Part shown: in pieces, positions 8,134 to 16,251 of the stretch
How positions within the stretch are numbered: the first letter of the stretch is position 1
Layout: every line of letters starts with the position of its first letter
Source of the DNA: a virus
Direction: 5' to 3' (one strand)
IMG/VR virus record: IMGVR_UViG_3300045977_000055
Location: 1-48,616 of that record
DNA length: 48,616 bases
The notes under the pieces: model-generated
Database searches by the model: none
What the model was told of the DNA's origin: nothing
The model's input: only the letters and a program-made list of their open reading frames with translations
Made by a program: the position numbers and the translations under genes

Positions 8134-8767
8134 TCTGATTGATACGGCGGAATCGCTCGTGACTGGTCCGGTCAGGGAGCCGTTGGACTTGGAAGAAGTT
8201 AAAAAGGCCCTCCGGATCACTTCGGAGACTGAGCATACGCTCCTGGTCACGTGGATGGCAGCCGCGCGACAGTATTTCGAGGTCGAGACCGGGCGCCAAG
8301 TCATGCTCGCCACCTGGGAGTACCACTTGGACGAGTTCCCCGTGTACCCAGCCATCGAAGTGCCTCGACCACCGCTCGTGAGCGTCGAAAGCATCTCGTA
8401 TCTCGATGAGGCAGGCGTTACGCAAACGATGGATCCGGCGGATTACACGGTGCATACCGCGGCTGGCCCGCTGTGTCCTCGTGGGCGGATCTCAATTCCT
8501 CATGCGAGCGTCTGGCCGACTTCTGGGGAGCACCAGAAGGCCGTCACGATTCGGTATCAGGCGGGGTACGGGGAGGTGTACGACAGCGTGCCTGAACTCA
8601 TTAAGGGGACTCTGCTCCTGATTGTGGGCGTCTATTACCAGTTTCGGGCGAACGTCTACGCGCACCGCGGGGGGGGTCTGGAAACGCTCCCGATGGGCGT
8701 GGAGCCAATCGTGCGGGCGTTCCGTGAAACCGCCATTCAGACGCTGGCCCCGAGGCGGGCATGCTGA
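8126..8767 (+). CDS. Head-tail connector, HK97 gp6-like adaptor
   Basis: The 213-residue product starts at GTG 8126. Features of the gp6/phiE125 gp8-like adaptor family are visible: an N-terminal LDLEEVKKALRI segment, WMAAARQYFEVETGRQ helix, the PRPPLVSVESISYLDEAG hairpin, a VTIRYQAGYG strand and a C-terminal long helix of hydrophobic residues. In HK97 this protein forms a ring under the portal that links the head to the tail. Position just before the head-closure gene agrees. The poly-G run near 8671-8677 (GGGGGG) is in frame and may be prone to sequencing error. Confidence 0.88.
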   Translation: MFDLIDTAESLVTGPVREPLDLEEVKKALRITSETEHTLLVTWMAAARQYFEVETGRQVMLATWEYHLDEFPVYPAIEVPRPPLVSVESISYLDEAGVTQTMDPADYTVHTAAGPLCPRGRISIPHASVWPTSGEHQKAVTIRYQAGYGEVYDSVPELIKGTLLLIVGVYYQFRANVYAHRGGGLETLPMGVEPIVRAFRETAIQTLAPRRAC

Positions 8768-9102
8768 ACGCGGGCGATATGGACCGGGAGATTGTGCTCG
8801 AAACAGCCGTCCTGGCGCAGAACCAGGACACCGGCGAAGCGGCGCCGGATTGGGCCACGGCGACACAGGCCACCGTGTGGGCCCAGTGGCTGCCGGCTGG
8901 ATCGCGCGAAGCCTGGCAGGCGCAGCAGCGTCTCGGGGCCTATGTGGACGGGGTGTTTAGAATCTACGACCTGGAGTCTAGGCCGTCTCCGACCTTAACC
9001 CGCGTGCTGTTTCAGGGTCGGACGTTCGACGTGAAACCGTGGGTGGAGATTGGGCGTGGGGAGGGGCTGGAACTTCCCGTGGTGGCGCGCGCTGATGATT
9101 GA
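8761..9102 (+). CDS. Head closure / head-tail joining protein
   Basis: The 113-residue beta-rich product starts MLNAGDMDREIVLET, overlapping the adaptor gene. It contains the VWAQWLPAGSREAWQAQQ segment characteristic of the SPP1 gp16 / HK97 gp7-like head-closure family (Phage_H_T_join), followed by FRIYDLESRPSPTLTRVLFQGRTFDVKPWVEIGR cut here into the recognisable elements FRIYDL, RVLFQGRTFDVK and VEIGR. The protein plugs the connector and provides the docking face for the tail. The size and gene order are standard. Confidence 0.88.
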   Translation: MLNAGDMDREIVLETAVLAQNQDTGEAAPDWATATQATVWAQWLPAGSREAWQAQQRLGAYVDGVFRIYDLESRPSPTLTRVLFQGRTFDVKPWVEIGRGEGLELPVVARADD

Positions 9103-9541
9103 GTTCAAGGTCTCTGGATTCAAGGAACTTGAGCGCAACCTTCGGAAGCTCCCGCAGGAGATCGCCGGGAAGGTGTTGCGTGAATCGCTCAGAAAGGCCG
9201 CGCAGCCAGTCGTGGAGCAGGCCAAGACGGCGGCGCCACGCTCAACGGACCCAGGATCGCAAGGGCATTTGGCTGACAGCATTGCACTGCGGTCGTTCAA
9301 AACCGAGGGTCTGGATGACCTCGAAGTCAATCTGTGGTTGGGGCCAAGTCCGAAGCACTTTTACGGCATGTTCCATGAGTTCGGCACGCGCAAGATGCCG
9401 GCACGGCCGTTTCTCCGACCGGCCTGGGATGCTCAGGGTAACGAGGTACTGGATGCGTTTGGGCGACTGCTCGGTGCCGCGATTGAGAAGGCAGCCAGGA
9501 AACTGCACAAGGCAGCCAGGAAACTGCACAAGTCGAAATGA
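9095..9541 (+). CDS. HK97 gp10-like tail completion protein
   Basis: The 148-residue product starts at ATG 9095 within the previous gene. The MIEFKVSGFKELERNLRKLP opening, AAPRSTDPGS, HLADSI and the FHEFGTRKMPARPFLRPA block are the hallmark of HK97-gp10-type proteins, which complete the tail end that joins the head. The C-terminus carries an exact duplication of a seven-residue KAARKLH block, encoded by a 21-bp tandem repeat. The stop codon overlaps the next ATG. Confidence 0.93.
   Translation: MIEFKVSGFKELERNLRKLPQEIAGKVLRESLRKAAQPVVEQAKTAAPRSTDPGSQGHLADSIALRSFKTEGLDDLEVNLWLGPSPKHFYGMFHEFGTRKMPARPFLRPAWDAQGNEVLDAFGRLLGAAIEKAARKLHKAARKLHKSK
9488..9529 (+). repeat. 21-bp exact tandem duplication in gp10-like gene
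   Basis: Two identical 21-base units, 9488-9508 and 9509-9529, each encode KAARKLH. The duplication adds one basic heptad to the C-terminal helix without changing frame. Exact identity suggests recent slippage or an assembly artefact. Confidence 0.95.
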
Positions 9542-9966
9542 ACGTGCTGTCCGGACTGCGAACGTATCTCTTGGGGGATGCCGCGATCGTGGCTCTCGTG
9601 GCGGCCAGGGTGTATCCGGTCACGGCTCCACAGGGGGAGACACGGGCCAGGCTGGTGTTAACGCCGATCACGGGGTTTCGGCAGCCGATTTTGCACGGAC
9701 CTGCGTCTGTCGGGCGTCCACGGTATCAGGTGGACGCCTGGGATGTGACGTATGAGGGGGCGCAGTCGCTGGGCAATCTCGTTCGCCAGAGACTCGAAGG
9801 GCAGAACGCGACATGGACGGATACGAGTAGCCCGCCGGTGTCCATCGGTGTGCAAATCGAGTTCGTGGATGATCGCGTGCTGTTCGAGACAGACGTGAGC
9901 GGAGGGCACTATCGGCACTCGGCCGATTACTACATCTGGCACGGGACGAACGGAGGGACGGTCTGA
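9538..9966 (+). CDS. Tail terminator-like protein (DUF3168 type)
   Basis: The 142-residue product begins MNVLSGLRTYLLGDAAIVAL and has the VAARVYPVTAPQG, RPRYQVDAWDVTYEGAQSL and C-terminal RHSADYYIWHG elements typical of DUF3168 proteins, related to lambda gpU / SPP1 gp17. They cap the finished tail tube and meet the head connector. The start overlaps the gp10-like stop in an ATGA. This is the last gene before the strong 10063-10116 terminator, so it closes the connector transcription unit. Confidence 0.88.
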   Translation: MNVLSGLRTYLLGDAAIVALVAARVYPVTAPQGETRARLVLTPITGFRQPILHGPASVGRPRYQVDAWDVTYEGAQSLGNLVRQRLEGQNATWTDTSSPPVSIGVQIEFVDDRVLFETDVSGGHYRHSADYYIWHGTNGGTV

Positions 9967-10062
9967 CCCGAACGATCTAAATCAGTCTTTGACGCTGCGC
10001 TAGGGCGTGCAACCCGAACAGGCCGTACCCCTCCGGCTCGCGCAGTGACAAGGGGGACACGG

Positions 10063-10116
10063 AAAAAGGGGCCGTGTTGACGCTGCTACAGAGCAGTGCC
10101 AATGCGGCCCCTTTTT
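10063..10116. terminator. Strong, probably bidirectional intrinsic terminator
   Basis: The arms AAAAAGGGGCCG (10063-10074) and CGGCCCCTTTTT (10105-10116) pair perfectly. An inner stem of TTGACGCTGCT and AGCAGTGCCAA closes on the tetraloop ACAG with one mismatch and one wobble. The 5' A-tract and 3' T-tract make it able to terminate on both strands. It separates the head-connector unit from the tail-tube unit, so a promoter or antitermination must feed the genes downstream. The rest of the roughly 200-base gap holds no gene. Confidence 0.9.
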
Positions 10117-10166
10117 CTGTTGTTCCAGATGCTTAACCGAGGGCATGTGACAGGAGACGACGAACG

Positions 10167-10583
10167 ATGTCCGACGCCATTTCAACCCAGGGAACCAAGT
10201 TCTACCGTGCGCCGGCGAGCTCGCCGGCTTCGTTCTCGCTGGTGCCGGAGTGCCGGGTGATTCCTGGTCCGGTCCAGACGTCCGAAGAAATCGAGGTGAC
10301 GCATCTTGACAGCACGGGTGGACGACGTGAGTACATCCAGTCGTTCAAGGACGCGGATGATCTCAACGTCGAAAGCAACTACATCACGGGCGATGCCGTC
10401 CAGGCGCTGATCCGCGGCGATTACTCGAGCGGCGCGATCAACACCTGGAAAGTCGAGAACCCTGATGCGACCACGCAGACCTTTGAGGGATTCGTCAAGA
10501 CGCTAGGGGAGACCTCGGCGGTTGGCGAAGCGAAGCCGTTCAACTTCACCGTCAGGATCACAGGAGCCGTCACGTTCTCGTAA
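10167..10583 (+). CDS. Major tail tube protein
   Basis: The 138-residue product begins MSDAISTQGTKFYRAPASS, followed by FSLVPECRVIPGPVQTSEEIEVTHLDST in pieces that match the tail-tube fold (lambda gpV N-domain / TTP families): a strand, a proline loop, then the EVTHLDSTGGRREYIQSFKD element. The C-terminus FNFTVRITGAVTFS is a typical final strand. It polymerises as stacked hexameric rings forming the tail tube. A GACAGGAGACG Shine-Dalgarno site precedes the ATG. The gene lies after a terminator and before the chaperone and tape-measure genes, as expected. Confidence 0.9.
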   Translation: MSDAISTQGTKFYRAPASSPASFSLVPECRVIPGPVQTSEEIEVTHLDSTGGRREYIQSFKDADDLNVESNYITGDAVQALIRGDYSSGAINTWKVENPDATTQTFEGFVKTLGETSAVGEAKPFNFTVRITGAVTFS

Positions 10584-10615
10584 GCAGCGTGGGCGGTGAC
10601 TAGAGGGGGTGACTC

Positions 10616-10972
10616 GTGAGCAATAAGCGTCATGTTGTCGAATTGTCCGACAGCACAGGGCAGACGTATACCCTGCGGTTCGGGACCAATGCCATATGTG
10701 CGGTGCAGGACGAATTGAATCTCTCGCTGGGGGAGATTCTGAAGCAATTCGATCACGACAAGCTCGACATGCGGACCATCCGTACGATGGTGAAGTGTGC
10801 CGTGGTGGAACCGAAAGGCGTCACGGCGGAGCAGGTCGGAGACTTCATTGACGATGTCGGATTTGAAGCAGTCACGAAGGTGATCGGGACCGTCTTCGGG
10901 AGCGGCGAAGCGGGCCCTCCTGGCGGGCCGAGTGGCGGCGATTCCAAGTCGAATGCGCCTCACTCGGCATAA
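10616..10972 (+). CDS. Tail assembly chaperone, GTA gp10/gpG-like
   Basis: The 118-residue product starts at GTG 10616. YTLRFGTNAICAVQDELNLS and LDMRTIRTMVKCAVV resemble the short chaperone family found in gene transfer agents (GTA gp10-like) and play the role of lambda gpG, holding the tape measure during tail assembly. The C-terminus after residue 100 is a low-complexity Gly/Pro/Ser tail, and a GGGCCCT heptamer in the right phase lies there. A -1 slip would fuse residues 1-101 to the downstream open frame, giving about 210 residues. Confidence 0.85.
   Translation: MSNKRHVVELSDSTGQTYTLRFGTNAICAVQDELNLSLGEILKQFDHDKLDMRTIRTMVKCAVVEPKGVTAEQVGDFIDDVGFEAVTKVIGTVFGSGEAGPPGGPSGGDSKSNAPHSA
10912..10918 (+). 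promoter_or_regulatory. Probable -1 frameshift site GGGCCCT
   Basis: GGGCCCT fits the X-XXY-YYZ form with zero-frame codons GGC and CCT. A -1 slip re-reads GGG CCC and enters the frame that stays open to 11247. Lambda and many siphophages use -1 slippage at this exact genome position to make gpG and gpGT. GGGCCC is a less usual slippery sequence than GGGAAAG, so the exact heptamer is a prediction. Confidence 0.55.
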
Positions 10973-11247
10973 CCACCGATCGATTTGATGACCTCTCGAT
11001 TCAGGATCTGCACATTGAGCGGGAAGCCGCCCGGAAGCGGTGGGAGGACTGGTATGCCCTCGGACTGTTCGTGGCGTGGCATGTCGCCGCGATCGGGCGC
11101 GCGAAGCGTCTGCCGAGCCTGAGTTCGCTGATCAAACGGCTGCGGCAGGCTGGCGACGACCAGACGCCAGAGCCGCAGGACTGGCAATCGGTGCGTGACT
11201 GGATGATGGCGAGGGAAGCCGTGCAGAGCAAGAAGAAAAAGCGCTGA
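10912..11247 (+). CDS. Tail chaperone second half, made by -1 frameshift
   Basis: This frame is open from 10867 to the TGA at 11245 and lacks any ATG or early GTG/TTG start, so it was probably missed by start-based gene finding. Its product includes LGITTDRFDDLSIQDL, a pattern like the short tail-chaperone family of GTA-type phages, then RKRWEDWYALGLFVAWHVAAIGRA cut here as WEDWYALGLF and AWHVAAIG, and ends in a basic KKKKR tail. It sits between gpG-like and tape-measure genes, the position of lambda gpT. Start shown is the slip site. In the fusion it would add about 109 residues. Confidence 0.75.
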   Translation, partial: GPSWRAEWRRFQVECASLGITTDRFDDLSIQDLHIEREAARKRWEDWYALGLFVAWHVAAIGRAKRLPSLSSLIKRLRQAGDDQTPEPQDWQSVRDWMMAREAVQSKKKKR

Positions 11248-11250
11248 CAC

Positions 11251-14200
11251 ATGGCTGCGGTCATTGGGTCTCTGCGAGCGGAACTCTCGGCGACTGTTGC
11301 CAAGTTCGAAAAGGATCTTGGTAAAGCGGCCGATGCCGTCCGCGATGCGAGTAAGCGCCTCACGGTTGTTGGCAACGACTGGCGGAAAGTCGGCGCCCAG
11401 ATGCAAGCGGTCGGCTCTGGTCTGACCAAGACACTCACGGTGCCCTTGGCAGGCCTCGGCGTGGCTGCCGCTCGCGTGGCGGTCAACTTCGATGAGGCGA
11501 TGGACGAGATCCGCGCCGGCACCGGGGCCACAGGCGAGGAGCTTGACCGGCTCGGACATTCCTTCCGGAATGTCTTCGCGAAGGTGCCCAATGAGATCCA
11601 AGACGTCTCCAGGGCCATTGCGGATCTGAGCACGCGCACCGGACTGTCCGGCCAACCGCTCGAAACACTGGCGACACAAATGCTCAATGTGTCGCGCCTG
11701 ACGAAAACCTCCATTGGAGACGCGATTGCCGCGACGACGCGAGTCTTCGGGGATTGGTCGGTCGCGACGAATCAACAGTCACAGTCGCTCGATTATCTCT
11801 TCCGTGTCTCTCAAAACACCGGGATCGGCTTTAACCGTCTGAGCGAATTGGTCGTGCAGTTCGGGGCGCCGATGCGTGCCCTCGGGTTCAGCTTCGAGCA
11901 GACCGCCGCCCTGATGGGCAAGTTTGAGAAGGAGGGCGTCAACCTCGAGACGGTGATGTCAGGGCTCCGGTTCGCGCTCGGGAAGTTCGCAGCGTCAGGA
12001 CGTGAACCCGCGCAAGCCTTCGCCCATGTCACGAGAGCCATTCAGCAGGCGAAAACAGAGAGCGAAGCGACACAGATTGCCTTTGAGAATTTCGGTAGGC
12101 GTGCGGCGGTGGATATCAGTCGGGCGGTGATTGAGGGTCGGTTCAACATTGAGGATCTCGTCCGCACGCTGCAAACCTCTAAGGACACTATCAACGATGC
12201 GGCGCGCGATACGCTGAGTTTTGGTGAGCGGTGGAGACTCGCGAGTCACCAGATCCAGGCCGCCATCGAACCGCTCGGGACTCGGCTCCTCGACGTACTT
12301 GAGGGGCTCCAGCCCGCGATTGAAACCGGCGCCAAGGTGCTCGCCTCGCTGGTCGAGGGCTTCTCGAATCTGCCACGCGGCACGCAAGTGGCCATCATTG
12401 GGATTGCGGGTTTCGCGGCGGCGCTCGGGCCCATCGTCTTTATCGGCGGGCAAGTCGTGTCGAGCGTGTCCGCGATTGTGCTGGCGTTCGGCAAGGCAGG
12501 ATTTGCCGCGCGGGCGCTAGTGGGCCTCTTGACCGGTGCGAGTGGTCTGGTCGGTGGACTCAAGGCCACGACTGTAGCGATCGAAGGCGCGTCGCTGGCG
12601 TCGAAAGGACTCCTGCTTGGTCTCGGTGGAGTCGTCTCGATCCTGGCTGGTGGTGCGTTGCTGGTCGGACTGAAGCAATACCTGGATCTCAAAAATAAGC
12701 TGGACACGCCGAGCAAATCCGGCCAGTTCCTCCCCGGGCTCACCGATGGACTCGGCAACGCCAAAGCGGCCGCTGAGGATCTCAAGAAGGGCCTAGTGGA
12801 CATCACACAGACGGTGCAACAGATTGGCCCGAAGGTCTCGGTCTCCGCGAAGACGTTGGGGGAATTCGGGAAGTCTGCGGAGTCCGCCGCGGCGGCATTG
12901 GGAGAAGGACTTGGCGAGGCAGCCTACGTCAGCGAAGAGGCCCTGAAGAAAGCCAAGAAGTCGGCGGAGGAGTTCAAGGAAGCCCTCGCAGACGTGACCT
13001 CTCATGGGGGGAGTTTCCACGACATCCTCAAGACGATCAACGCCGAGACGGTGGAGGCGATCGCCTTCTACCTCAGGCATGGCGCAGCCGTCAACAAGCT
13101 GGCCGTGGTGTATGGCCTGACGGAAGCGCAGATCGAAGCGGTCGCCGATCAGTTGCGGTTTCAGGAGTCGGTCATCAAGCAGAGCAGCAAGTCCTTCGTG
13201 CAGCTTGGCGTGGATGTCAGCGCTGCGGCTCGGCACGCGGAGCAGTTCCGTGAGCAATTCCGAGGGCTCACGCGAGACAACATCATCGCGGCTGAGTCTG
13301 TGGATTACGTCTCTCAGGTGTTCGACCAGAACAGGCGAGCGGTGGGCGCGTCCACCAATGTTTTACAGGACGTCGGAGAAGCCGCGCAACGTGCCGGAGA
13401 GAAGTTTCACGAACTGCGTCAAGAAGTCGAGGATGCGTCGAACTTCTCGTTTGCCAAACTCGCCTCGGCGTTCTCTGACGCCCTCGGAGACCTCAATAGA
13501 GTCTTCGAGGCGGCCTTTGAGGGCGGCGGCGGCTTACTGGGCGCGATCCAATCGATCGGCACGCGCATCACCGCCGATGTGCTGGGACTGATCCCGGTCG
13601 TCGGGGGCGCGCTGTCCAAGTTTGCTGGCGCGATTGTCTCCGGACTCAAGAAGATCGGCGATCTGTTCTCGACGAGTCCAGGCGAAGACGTCGTCAAGAG
13701 CGTGAGGACGTGGGGCATCAAGATTTCCGAGGAACTCGGGAACTCCATCGCTGAAACCGCCAAGACGATCTTTCGCGGCAACCGGCGTGTCGCCGAAGTG
13801 TTCAGGCTGGGAGACATCATCGACGCCGCGGGCGGCATCGATGACAAGAACGTCAAGCAATTGCTGGCGCGTTTCCGCGACGTGTTCGTATTCGTCTCTG
13901 GCGGGATGATGACGTCCGCGCAGGGCGCGAAGGTGCTGGATGACAACTTCCAGGCGTTCGCCAATCACTTCCTGGCCAACAGCAAGCTGATCTCAAAGGA
14001 ACTCGTTGAAATCATTCGGCTGAACGATGAATGGGGGACGAAGTCGAAGGCGATTCAGGACTTTGTCTCTGGACAGCTGACCACGACTGTTATTCCAGGC
14101 TTGCAAGCCTTCACGGGTGCGACGAGGACCGCGTCAGGCGCGATTGCCGAGAACGAGGGCACGCTCAAGGGGCTGACACAAGAACTGAGGGAGACCGAAA

Positions 14201-15396
14201 AGCGCCTGATCGATCTCGCGCTCGCGCAGGACAAGGCTGCCGAGAAAGGCGATACCGACGAAGTCGAGCGGCTGTCGGGGGAAATCGCGAGGCTGACGCA
14301 GGAACAGGCCACGCTCAACCAAGAAATCCTGACAGTCAATAGCACCATCGCGACGCAACGCGGGCTCCTCGATACGCTGAAGATTAGTTCGCAGGGCGCG
14401 GCCGATGCGCTCTCCGCGTCCGTCGGCGCGGCGTTCAGCAAGCTCGTCGATGCCGGAGTCCCGGTGCTCGATGTCGTTGACCAGCTCGAGCCGGTGGTGT
14501 CAGAACTCGGCGCGAGCTTCCAGTCCGCCGGGTTCGAGGGCAGTACGGCCTTCCAGCAATTGCAAGCCACTATGGCGCTCGCGAAGGACGAGATTGCCGG
14601 TCCTGCTATTACGGCCGTGACTGGATTAGGGAACGTCCTGGCCGGGCTGAGCAATACCGGGCTGCTCACGCAGGACATGTTCTCCGGACTCACTGGTCAG
14701 ATTACGTCCACGTTCGGCACGTTGATTGCCGGCGGGGCCGACGGCGAGACCGCGCTTCGGCTCATGCAGGATCCGTTGCAGACGGTGTATGAGCTCTCGC
14801 AGGAGTTCGGGTTTGCAGTGGATGAGAGCACGCAGGCCCTCGTGGAGCAGGCGAAGGAACAGGGCATCGTCGGGGAGAAGTTCAAGTCCGTCCAGAAGCA
14901 GATGCTGGATGCGACTAACAAACTCGTCTCGGCGATCGAACGGCTCGCGAATAGCTTCACCGGATCGTTGGCTCGCCAGGCCGAGGCTGGCGCACGCTCC
15001 GTGCAGCGGTCCCTGGATGGCATCGAGGCCCCGTCGCTGACGATTGAGATTGACTATAGCGACCCAGGGTTTACGCCGAATGTCTCCGGCGGGGAATATC
15101 CGGAGTTCCAGCACGGATCGGGAGGCATCCGGAACTTCGGCACGGGCACGCTCGCGATGCTGCACGGTCGAGAAGCCGTGTTGACCGAGCATCAACTCAA
15201 TCGAGTCGGAGGGCGGAACAGCAAGGCCGTCGTCGTCAATCTGTCCGTGGAGCCGCACTTCCACGGGGTGTTCACCAACGATCCGGTTGGGTTGCGAACG
15301 GTCTCGCGTGACGTGCTCGCGCCGCAGCTCGTCTCCAGCCTGACGCGCGACGATGCCGGGCTCGTGAAGGCCATCAAGAAGGCGATCGGGCGATGA
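11251..15396 (+). CDS. Tape measure protein
   Basis: The 1381-residue product is the longest gene and sits directly after the tail chaperones. It sets tail length and is ejected or inserted into the host envelope at infection. Residues about 60-330 match the TP901-type tape-measure core (VNFDEAMDEIRAGTGATGEE, then VSRLTKTSIGDAIAATT and EKEGVNLETVMSGL). Residues about 375-475 hold several hydrophobic, glycine-rich membrane-like segments. A strong coiled coil lies around residues 970-1040, and the C-terminus has a GSGGIRNFGTGTLAMLHGREAV block often seen at tape-measure ends. With roughly 1.5 angstrom per residue, as known for the family, a tail near 200 nm is expected. Confidence 0.95.
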   Translation: MAAVIGSLRAELSATVAKFEKDLGKAADAVRDASKRLTVVGNDWRKVGAQMQAVGSGLTKTLTVPLAGLGVAAARVAVNFDEAMDEIRAGTGATGEELDRLGHSFRNVFAKVPNEIQDVSRAIADLSTRTGLSGQPLETLATQMLNVSRLTKTSIGDAIAATTRVFGDWSVATNQQSQSLDYLFRVSQNTGIGFNRLSELVVQFGAPMRALGFSFEQTAALMGKFEKEGVNLETVMSGLRFALGKFAASGREPAQAFAHVTRAIQQAKTESEATQIAFENFGRRAAVDISRAVIEGRFNIEDLVRTLQTSKDTINDAARDTLSFGERWRLASHQIQAAIEPLGTRLLDVLEGLQPAIETGAKVLASLVEGFSNLPRGTQVAIIGIAGFAAALGPIVFIGGQVVSSVSAIVLAFGKAGFAARALVGLLTGASGLVGGLKATTVAIEGASLASKGLLLGLGGVVSILAGGALLVGLKQYLDLKNKLDTPSKSGQFLPGLTDGLGNAKAAAEDLKKGLVDITQTVQQIGPKVSVSAKTLGEFGKSAESAAAALGEGLGEAAYVSEEALKKAKKSAEEFKEALADVTSHGGSFHDILKTINAETVEAIAFYLRHGAAVNKLAVVYGLTEAQIEAVADQLRFQESVIKQSSKSFVQLGVDVSAAARHAEQFREQFRGLTRDNIIAAESVDYVSQVFDQNRRAVGASTNVLQDVGEAAQRAGEKFHELRQEVEDASNFSFAKLASAFSDALGDLNRVFEAAFEGGGGLLGAIQSIGTRITADVLGLIPVVGGALSKFAGAIVSGLKKIGDLFSTSPGEDVVKSVRTWGIKISEELGNSIAETAKTIFRGNRRVAEVFRLGDIIDAAGGIDDKNVKQLLARFRDVFVFVSGGMMTSAQGAKVLDDNFQAFANHFLANSKLISKELVEIIRLNDEWGTKSKAIQDFVSGQLTTTVIPGLQAFTGATRTASGAIAENEGTLKGLTQELRETEKRLIDLALAQDKAAEKGDTDEVERLSGEIARLTQEQATLNQEILTVNSTIATQRGLLDTLKISSQGAADALSASVGAAFSKLVDAGVPVLDVVDQLEPVVSELGASFQSAGFEGSTAFQQLQATMALAKDEIAGPAITAVTGLGNVLAGLSNTGLLTQDMFSGLTGQITSTFGTLIAGGADGETALRLMQDPLQTVYELSQEFGFAVDESTQALVEQAKEQGIVGEKFKSVQKQMLDATNKLVSAIERLANSFTGSLARQAEAGARSVQRSLDGIEAPSLTIEIDYSDPGFTPNVSGGEYPEFQHGSGGIRNFGTGTLAMLHGREAVLTEHQLNRVGGRNSKAVVVNLSVEPHFHGVFTNDPVGLRTVSRDVLAPQLVSSLTRDDAGLVKAIKKAIGR

Positions 15397-16235
15397 GGTT
15401 TTCGCGGCCGAGTGACCGGCTCTCGCCGACCTGGACGCTGGCGACTGGCACTGCCCAGACTGGCTACGACGTCGGCAACCTCAACACGACGCTCGCCACG
15501 ATCGATCCGAGCCTGCCCTGCTGGATTACTGGCACGCAGATCCGTGTCACGGCAGACCTTGGATCCGCCTTCGAAGTCACAGCCGTGGCGCTCGTCAATC
15601 ACACGTTCGACGCCGGCCTGCAAGTGCTGTTTCAGATGAACAGCTCGAACAGCTTCGGCTCCCCCCCGGTCAGCGAGGCGTTTACGGTGCCCACGCACTA
15701 CGAGAACGGCTACGCCTGCAACGCGTTTGTGGACCTGGAAGCCGCGATCCCTGTCGCTGGCAATCGGACGTATCGGTGGATCTCCGTCGCGAATCCGTCA
15801 CAAGCGAACAGCGCAGAAGTGGCCATCGGGGAGATCTGGGTCTGCGGATCTGGCGGATGGCGTCGTCTGACGCCCTACGATATCAGGCACGAATACACGA
15901 TCCGCAACGGTCATCTGGTGGTCTCCCATCGGAGCGTCAAGGGGGTGCATACCCGCTATGACGTGGGCGCCAGAGACAATCGATCGTGGGCGGTCGCCGT
16001 GGGCACGGACCAGACCGGGCTTGAGCAATTGCTCGAGTGGGAAGATGACGCGCGACATCCTGCCTACCCGAGTCTGGTGTCGCTGGACGAGGCGAGCAGC
16101 AACCAGCGGGATGCCGAACCACGGATCGTGATCGTGACGGAAGCGCTCGAGTCACGGTCACTGCATCACGGCGTGTTCTATACGGTCGAGTTCGCTCTGC
16201 AGGAATTGGGCTTTGGGGAGCCCATCCCGGTATGA
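15393..16235 (+). CDS. Tail-tip protein, distal-tail-like
   Basis: The 280-residue product overlaps the tape-measure stop in an ATGA. It is beta-rich: a DLGSAFEVTAVALVNHTF segment reminiscent of galactose-binding/discoidin-like folds, then WISVANPSQANSAEVAIGEIWV, and a C-terminal half with EPRIVIVTEALESRSLHHGVFYTVEFALQEL elements. Genes at this place normally encode distal tail proteins that cap the tube and anchor the tip. I infer that role from position and fold type. A direct family match is not certain. Confidence 0.72.
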   Translation: MRFSRPSDRLSPTWTLATGTAQTGYDVGNLNTTLATIDPSLPCWITGTQIRVTADLGSAFEVTAVALVNHTFDAGLQVLFQMNSSNSFGSPPVSEAFTVPTHYENGYACNAFVDLEAAIPVAGNRTYRWISVANPSQANSAEVAIGEIWVCGSGGWRRLTPYDIRHEYTIRNGHLVVSHRSVKGVHTRYDVGARDNRSWAVAVGTDQTGLEQLLEWEDDARHPAYPSLVSLDEASSNQRDAEPRIVIVTEALESRSLHHGVFYTVEFALQELGFGEPIPV

Positions 16236-16251
16236 GGACTAGACCGACTCC

